Part shown: positions 43,807 through 64,000 of the stretch, in pieces
Numbering within the stretch: position 1 is the first letter of the stretch
How the letters are laid out: every line of letters starts with the position of its first letter
NCBI GenBank assembly: GCA_009746045.1
Contig: RPFO01002078.1
Span: 409,209 to 473,208, forward strand
Direction: 5' to 3'
DNA: 64,000 nt
Source: Mesostigma viride
Taxonomy: Eukaryota; Streptophyta; Mesostigmatophyceae; Mesostigmatales; Mesostigmataceae
Position numbers and translations under genes: made by a program
The notes under the pieces: generated by a model
The model's database searches: none
What the model saw: only the letters and a program-made list of their open reading frames with translations
Told to the model about the DNA's origin: nothing

Positions 43807-44564
43807 TAGACAAAAGTACCAGTTCTTTACTATATAATAGATGGTACTTTTGTCTAGGTTTACCATCGACACCTCTCATCGATCATCGACAGCCGTCGAA
43901 CCCTGGCCAAACATTGTACGGACCCCCCTAGACAAAAGTACCAGTTCTTTACTATATAATAGATGGTACTTTTGTCTAGGTATAGCATCGATACCTCTCA
44001 TCGATCATTGCCCCACCATAGTACCCACCCGGGCATGATTCTATCACTCGTACCGTGACCACCAGACCACCAACCCGGTACAAAGTCACCCCCCAAAAAC
44101 CATCACTTTGATGCCGTGACCCCTAGTTTGCGTTGCTATTTTTAGAAATATTTTTAGAATTCTTATAGATTCTATATTAATTTTATTCAAATTTTCAACC
44201 ATCAAATTTTATGGGTAAATAGATAGAATCTATAAGAATTCTAAAAATATTTCTAAAAATAGCAACGCAAACTAGGGGTCACGGCATCAAAGTGATGGTT
44301 TTTGGGGGGTGACTTTGTACCGGGTTGGTGGTCTGGTGGTCACGGTACGAGTGATAGAATTATGCCCGGGTGGTGGCAACGGTACCCCCTAGACAAAAGT
44401 ACCAGATCTTTACTATATAATAGATGGTACTTTTGTCTAGGTACCGGCCGATATGTACTTGACACCGTCACCGCTCGCATGCTGACAGGCGCCCCCACAT
44501 TGCGCGGACCCACCTAGACAAAAGTACCAGTTCTTTACTATATAATAGATGGTACTTTTGTCTA
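43807..44564 (-). repeat. Right array of four 50-bp hairpin modules
   Basis: Modules at 43807-43856, 43929-43978, 44390-44439 and 44515-44564, all inverted relative to the left array as shown by the loop sequence (TTCTTTACTATATAATAGA). The third has one substitution in the loop (AGATCTT for AGTTCTT). The first spacer is a diverged inverted copy of the left spacers (GGCCAAACATTGTACGGACC). A 349-bp palindrome has entered between modules two and three. Confidence 0.95.
44025..44373. mobile_element. Near-perfect 349-bp palindrome (foldback element)
   Basis: Arms 44025-44175 and 44223-44373 are 151 bp each with one mismatch seen, around a 47-bp A/T-rich loop. It raises the spacing of hairpin modules from about 122 to 461 bp, so it is an insertion into the right array. 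It has no ORF. A foldback MITE or a palindromic replication or telomere relic are both possible. No clear target-site duplication was found. Confidence 0.85.
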
Positions 44565-44704
44565 GCCCACCTGTACCCACCGTGACTAGCCATCCGCGCG
44601 GACTTTGCGATGCCAGCGTACGTAACGGGACTTGGACGATGTTGTTAGTGATGAAATGCATTATTAACCAGGTAGCCAAGTCGTGAAAACGTTCCGAACT
44701 AGCC

Positions 44705-45277
44705 ATGGCGGCCAGAAACGCAGGCCCATGCGAGAAAGCGCTTGCTCTTTTGGGGAAAGTGTTTGACGAATTCGATGATAAGCTAACGGCCATGGACAAT
44801 AAAATTTCTCGTCTGTCCGAACAATTAGAAGGTGATATCGCACCATCTGGCGAGGCCGGCGATTACGCCCCAACATGCGAGGTGCTAAAAGTCCACGATG
44901 CCGCTTACGATGCTGTTGACAGAAAAACTCCCAAGGTCCTTGTAGAATGGGTTTACGAGAAAGGCTCGAGCAAGCCCAAGAAGCTCGAAGATCGCTGCGA
45001 ATGGAAGCGTCTCGACGAATGCGCTGGCTGCGTTGAGAAGGTCAACGATTTCATGAAAACTTTCAAGGCCTCGAAGCGCCAGCCCGGAATCTCTGCTTTT
45101 GCTCTCATTCACGCGTGGGCAGAGGCGAAGATGGCCTTTGCCGCAAACAAGGACGGGTCAGAAAGCAAGAAGCGCTCGTTCAAGCAACTGGCTGGCGGCG
45201 ACGAGCACGAGGACGAGAGCTCGAAGAGGCTCGCCGGTGCTGGGTCGCAGTACTCGGGCCACGAGGCTCGGGATTGA
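44705..45277 (+). CDS. Orphan ORF, 190 aa, just outside the viral hairpins
   Basis: Good coding composition: an N-terminal helical/coiled-coil segment (EFDDKLTAMDNKISRLSEQL), a cysteine-containing middle (CEWKRLDECAGCVEKV), then a basic SKKRSFKQL and an acidic serine-rich tail. It lies between the last hairpin module and the outer inverted repeat at 45415-45569, so it may be carried by the element. No counterpart exists at the left end. No family recognised. Confidence 0.55.
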   Translation: MAARNAGPCEKALALLGKVFDEFDDKLTAMDNKISRLSEQLEGDIAPSGEAGDYAPTCEVLKVHDAAYDAVDRKTPKVLVEWVYEKGSSKPKKLEDRCEWKRLDECAGCVEKVNDFMKTFKASKRQPGISAFALIHAWAEAKMAFAANKDGSESKKRSFKQLAGGDEHEDESSKRLAGAGSQYSGHEARD

Positions 45278-45414
45278 GCACGCTTTCATGCGTTGCTTGG
45301 AGCTGACTTGAATTCGCTTAATGGTATTGCGTCCTTGTTAGCAAATTCGTTATCAAGGAATGCTATTTGTCATGGCTGGCCGTTTTTTCAGGGCCTGTGC
45401 CAATCCGTGGATGG

Positions 45415-45569
45415 ATATCTCCTCACTTCCACATGGCCTAATAAGCGTGACATATGCCAGCAATATAGTAGTGGTGGCAGATGCCAGAATAAGGGATGGC
45501 GGAATTCATAGTCATGATGACGGAATGATGATGGAATGATGATGGAATCTAATATATTAATTAATTAAT
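45415..45569 (-). repeat. Right outer flanking inverted repeat of the virus
   Basis: The reverse complement runs from an (ATTA)n run through TAGATTCCATCATCATTCC to CTGGCATCTGCCACCAC and GCTGGCATATGTCAC, matching 22818-22945 in order with divergence. Confidence 0.6.
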
Positions 45570-45676
45570 CTTGCCCGCACAGATCGACCAGGTAAATATA
45601 TACCGATCGATGCATGTGAACCCTGCAGGCGGACTTAGGACTGGGCCAACCAGGTAGACACGGCCCTCCTCCTATG
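45570..45676 (+). mobile_element. LINE ORF2 fragment
   Basis: Inverted match to 5238-5335, for example CTTGCCCGCACAGAT at the start and GACTGGGCCAACCA near the end. Confidence 0.65.
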
Positions 45677-45717
45677 GCAGGGTCCCCTTGTCCCGTCGCA
45701 AGTTAAAATTATAACAT

Positions 45718-45884
45718 GCCGGTAACCGGAGACGTCCGTCCTATAGTCAGCAAAATTGGTGCGAGAGGTCCCCAGTTCGATTCCGGTCGGATTCATTTGC
45801 AGATCGCGTTTTTCCGCGTTTTCCGCGGCCCGGTACTGAACGCAAATGGTTTTCACCTTTGCGGAGTGCCTGATCAAATATACG
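45718..45884 (+). mobile_element. SINE copy (tRNA-like part and 3' part)
   Basis: Matches 2585-2752, with TAGTCAGCAAAATTGGT and AGTTCGATTCC. It lacks the first 100 bp of the full-length element and lies immediately after the interrupted LINE tail. Confidence 0.8.
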
Positions 45885-46013
45885 CTTGGCTGATTTCGAT
45901 AGTACCGGCTACGCCCCCTTCTACTAAAAAAAGGATTCAGCCGTGTTCAGCCCGTCTCACGGTGCGAGACTGAACAAGTCTCGCGTGCAGACACGTGTGT
46001 AGTACTCCTACAC

Positions 46014-46279
46014 ACAGATCTCGAGTGATTTATCTAGTACCAAATCCGAAAGGCTTGCATCACTCCCCGGACAGGAGAACTTTTGCGGATGACTGTAGGT
46101 GTAAGTTGGCGATGCCATGGTAACCGGAGACGTCCGTCCTATAGTCAGCAAAACTGGTGCGAGAGGTCCCCAGTTCGATTCCGGTCGGATTCATTTGCAG
46201 ATCGCGTTTTTCCGCGTTTTCCGCGGCCCGGTACTGAACGCAAATGGTTTTCACCTTTGCGGAGTGCCTGATCAAATAA
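46014..46279 (+). mobile_element. SINE copy, full length
   Basis: Nearly identical to 2488-2749 (one substitution seen, AAACTGG for AAATTGG). With the copy at 45718 and a 130-bp spacer it forms the block inserted into the LINE tail. Confidence 0.85.
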
Positions 46280-46652
46280 CATGCCTCCGTTGGGAGATCA
46301 TGTAGCACATATCATTCCAGGATGGATGGGTGGAGTGGGGGAAGCCGCGTAATCGAACTAACCTAACTCTAATTGCTATCTAGTCTAGAAAAGCCTATAC
46401 ACTACTCATCAAAACGCCTCTTCCTCTTGGGGGGAGGTGGCTTGCCCACAGGGGCTGGTGTGTGAGCCTTGACAATCTTCTGCCACCGCGTCTTGTCCTG
46501 CATGGCAGTCCAAAGAAGGGAGAGAGAGGGGATGCGGTATTCAAACTGGGCTGGGACCACTACTAGGTCGGCCAGCAACATCTGGGTGTAGTTCATGGCA
46601 TGTTTCCCTACCCTTTTAGGAATGTTCTTGGGGCCAGGCCAGGTCAAAATAT

Positions 46653-46749
46653 TAATTAATTAATTAATTAATTAATTAATTAATTAGACTCGTTAAATAT
46701 TAATTAATTAATTAGACTCGTGCTCCCGTTGGGGAGTCACGGAGCATTA
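46653..46749 (-). mobile_element. Severely 5'-truncated retroelement tail with 10-bp TSD
   Basis: About 45 bp of 3' end (CTCCCCAACGGGAGCACGAG) plus two (ATTA)n tracts. It is flanked by GTCAAAATAT at 46643-46652 and 46750-46759. The interrupted LINE at 6640-6670 shows the uninterrupted sequence. Confidence 0.85.
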
Positions 46750-46917
46750 GTCAAAATATGCCGCCCTGGTTGGCCGAGCCGCTGGGGACCGGCCAGACCA
46801 AGGGCGGTGTCGACCTGGCTGGTGCGAGCAAGATGTCCTACAAATGCTACCCTACGTACGCTGCTTAATCTCGTCCGAAATACGAGGCATACCCTGATAC
46901 AAAGACTCTAATGACCT

Positions 46918-47405
46918 ACGTCGCAAGTTCCCACTGGCAAACTTGCCTGCGCCCCGCACCGACGCGGCGCGACCCGGACCCATGTGTGACACAACTGCTC
47001 ATGAGGATGCAGCCGGGCTTAACGATCAGGGACTATCTGTACTTCGCGCCCGCATGATAGACAAGGACAAATTTATGGGCGGCCGTCTGCGATAAGCACA
47101 TTCCTGAGGGGCATGCTCCTGTTTTAATTATCCCCACGGGCCCCGCGGCCCATTGCTAGAATGCAGGGTAGAAGTCCACAGGTGGAGGTTATTGCCCCTG
47201 AGGACAGCCACTACACCAGAGAGGTCCCCAGTTCGATTCCGGTCGGATTCATTTGCAGATCGCGTTTTCCGCGTTTTCCGCGGCCCGGCACTGAACGCAA
47301 AGGTTTTCACCTTTGCGGAGTGCCTGATCAGAAAACTACACTACCGCCTCGTCTGCCATTACAGTAGAGGACAGCTCAGATGAGGATTACATTCCCCTCT
47401 ATTGG
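46918..47405 (-). repeat. Interspersed repeat R1 copy, split by a SINE
   Basis: Inverted relative to 2760-3190. The uninterrupted copy there shows that 47212-47334 is an insertion. Confidence 0.7.
47212..47334 (+). mobile_element. 5'-truncated SINE nested in R1
   Basis: Begins at AGAGAGGTCCCCAGTTCGAT, so it lacks the D-arm-like part. It is flanked by CTACACC and CTACACT, a probable short target-site duplication. Confidence 0.75.
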
Positions 47406-47419
47406 TATATGGTTGGGGC

Positions 47420-47625
47420 ATGATGCAGACCCTGTGGGCAAGCCACCTCCCCCCAAGCGGAGGAGGCGTTTTGATGAGTAGTGTAGTTAGGATTTTCTAG
47501 ATAGAGTTAGGATAGTTCGATCACGCGGCTTCCTCCACACCACCCATCCATCATGAAATATGTGCTACATGACCTCCCCACGGAGGCATGTTATAATTTA
47601 ATTTAATTTAATTTAATTTTTAATG
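47420..47625 (+). mobile_element. 5'-truncated LINE 3' end
   Basis: Plus-strand coding end GKPPPPKRRRRFDE with TAG at about 47480. A 3' UTR with a CTCCCCACGGAG core and an (AATTT)n tail at 47596-47622 follow. It has the same C-terminus as copies at 46402 and 19730. Confidence 0.75.
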
Positions 47626-47850
47626 ATGCAGACGATATTTGTAACTTTCGTGTAATTATTTTCTAATGAGATGAGCATATTACTCTTTGGTGCGAGAGGT
47701 CCCCAGTTCGATTCCGGCCTGGATTCATTTGCAGATCGCGTTTTCCGCGTACCGGCACTGAACGCAAATGGTTTTCACCTTTGCGGCGTGCCAAATCAGA
47801 ATAGGACTCCGTGGCATGCCCATGCGCATGACACACAAGTGTACTTACTT
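47626..47850 (-). repeat. Interspersed repeat R2 copy, split by a SINE
   Basis: Inverted relative to 2166-2477. The right part contains ATGCCCATGCGCATGACAC. The insertion is the truncated SINE at 47687-47803. Confidence 0.65.
47687..47803 (+). mobile_element. 5'-truncated SINE nested in R2
   Basis: Starts TGGTGCGAGAGGTCCCCAGT and ends near GCCAAATCAGAATA. It has small internal deletions compared with the full-length copy. Confidence 0.75.
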
Positions 47851-47983
47851 ATGCACGCATAAGTGCTAATCAGAAGTAGCCCGTTTGGAATCAGTAACAT
47901 TTGGTGCAATGCCTTGCAGCCTTAGATGCAATTACGCCCACGCCGGCCATAAACATGATCACCAAATGGTCACTTAAAGACCA

Positions 47984-63906
<15,923 letters not shown>

Positions 63907-64000
63907 TTCCGAGTTGATGACTGAGCCTGAATTCAAATTAGCGGAAGAATTTGACAATTACGGGGGTTATGTATCCAGTTTAACCAATACAGTAAGCTCT
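63907..64000 (-). promoter_or_regulatory. 5' leader / upstream region of the SIS-domain gene
   Basis: The frame stays open 17 codons above ATG 63906 and then meets TAA at 63958-63960, which supports that ATG. Promoter elements lie beyond the window or are not recognisable. Confidence 0.4.

Larger units (their letters stand above)
23041..44564. mobile_element. Integrated polinton-like virus (about 17.6 kb after removing a duplicated block)
   Basis: The element is bounded by inverted arrays of a 50-bp hairpin module (23059-23347 and 43807-44564). The sequence between modules is also inverted, so the ends are terminal inverted repeats. The gene content is viral: candidate major capsid and penton proteins, fibre proteins, A32-like packaging ATPase, tyrosine recombinase and primase-helicase. 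The left arm (23363-32741) is all minus and structural. The right arm (32780-43746) is all plus. Subtracting the 3824-bp duplicate and the 124 Ns gives about 17.6 kb. Size, gene set and a recombinase-type integrase fit polinton-like viruses best. Virophages and small mriyavirus-like relatives of giant viruses are alternatives. Confidence 0.85.
45700..46905 (-). mobile_element. LINE 3' end split by a SINE block and a second insertion
   Basis: The minus-strand ORF2 C-terminus (about 46905-46402) ends with GKPPPPKRKRRFDE. Its 3' UTR, with CTCCCAACGGAG at about 46287-46298, is separated from its tail (45700-45717) by the block 45718-46279, flanked by the duplicated AACATGC. A tail-bearing fragment at 46653-46749 lies inside the ORF2 part. 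Confidence 0.75.

Noticed and set aside
43807-44564. Hairpins as transcription terminators of the primase gene
   Set aside because: They occur as multiple copies at both ends in inverted orientation, including where no gene ends, so a terminal-repeat role explains them better.

Overview
The window looks like nuclear DNA of an intron-rich, GC-rich unicellular eukaryote, most plausibly a green alga. The reasons are many short exons with GT-AG introns of a few hundred bases, L1-type retrotransposons, abundant G/C-rich simple repeats, and an endogenous double-stranded DNA virus of the kind found in algae. The species cannot be named from sequence alone.

Layout. Positions 1-8499 are a G-rich satellite, one possible terminal exon of a host gene (1586-1778), and a mosaic of nested retroelements: a tRNA-derived SINE, an ORF1-only L1-like element at 3200-5237, and reverse-transcriptase remnants. 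Positions 8500-22663 are bounded by identical 56-bp terminal inverted repeats starting CACTA with subterminal repeats next to them, so they read as one roughly 14.2-kb CACTA-type DNA transposon. It is loaded with later insertions and satellites, including a pure 2.16-kb GGAT microsatellite, and it contains a four-exon zinc-finger gene (21046-22156, minus).

Positions 23041-44564 are an integrated virus. It is bounded by arrays of a 50-bp hairpin module (three copies left, four right) lying in inverted orientation. Minus-strand genes are structural: two fibre-like proteins, a candidate double-jelly-roll major capsid protein, a candidate penton and small basic or helical proteins. Plus-strand genes handle packaging, integration and replication: an A32-like packaging ATPase, an AT-hook protein, a tyrosine recombinase and a 1147-aa primase-helicase. 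The two arms diverge from a 38-bp promoter region. A block of 3824 bp is present twice on either side of a 124-N gap and is most simply an unmerged contig overlap. Removing it gives a virus of about 17.6 kb, in the size range of polinton-like viruses and virophages. No DNA polymerase or capsid protease was recognised.

Positions 44565-47983 hold an orphan 190-aa ORF and another nest of LINE and SINE insertions with readable target-site duplications. Positions 47984-63906 (minus) are a single host gene of 19 exons that I could join in phase throughout, coding for about 827 aa with two SIS domains of the glucokinase-regulatory-protein / MurNAc-6-phosphate-etherase family. Five of its introns carry their own private tandem repeats.
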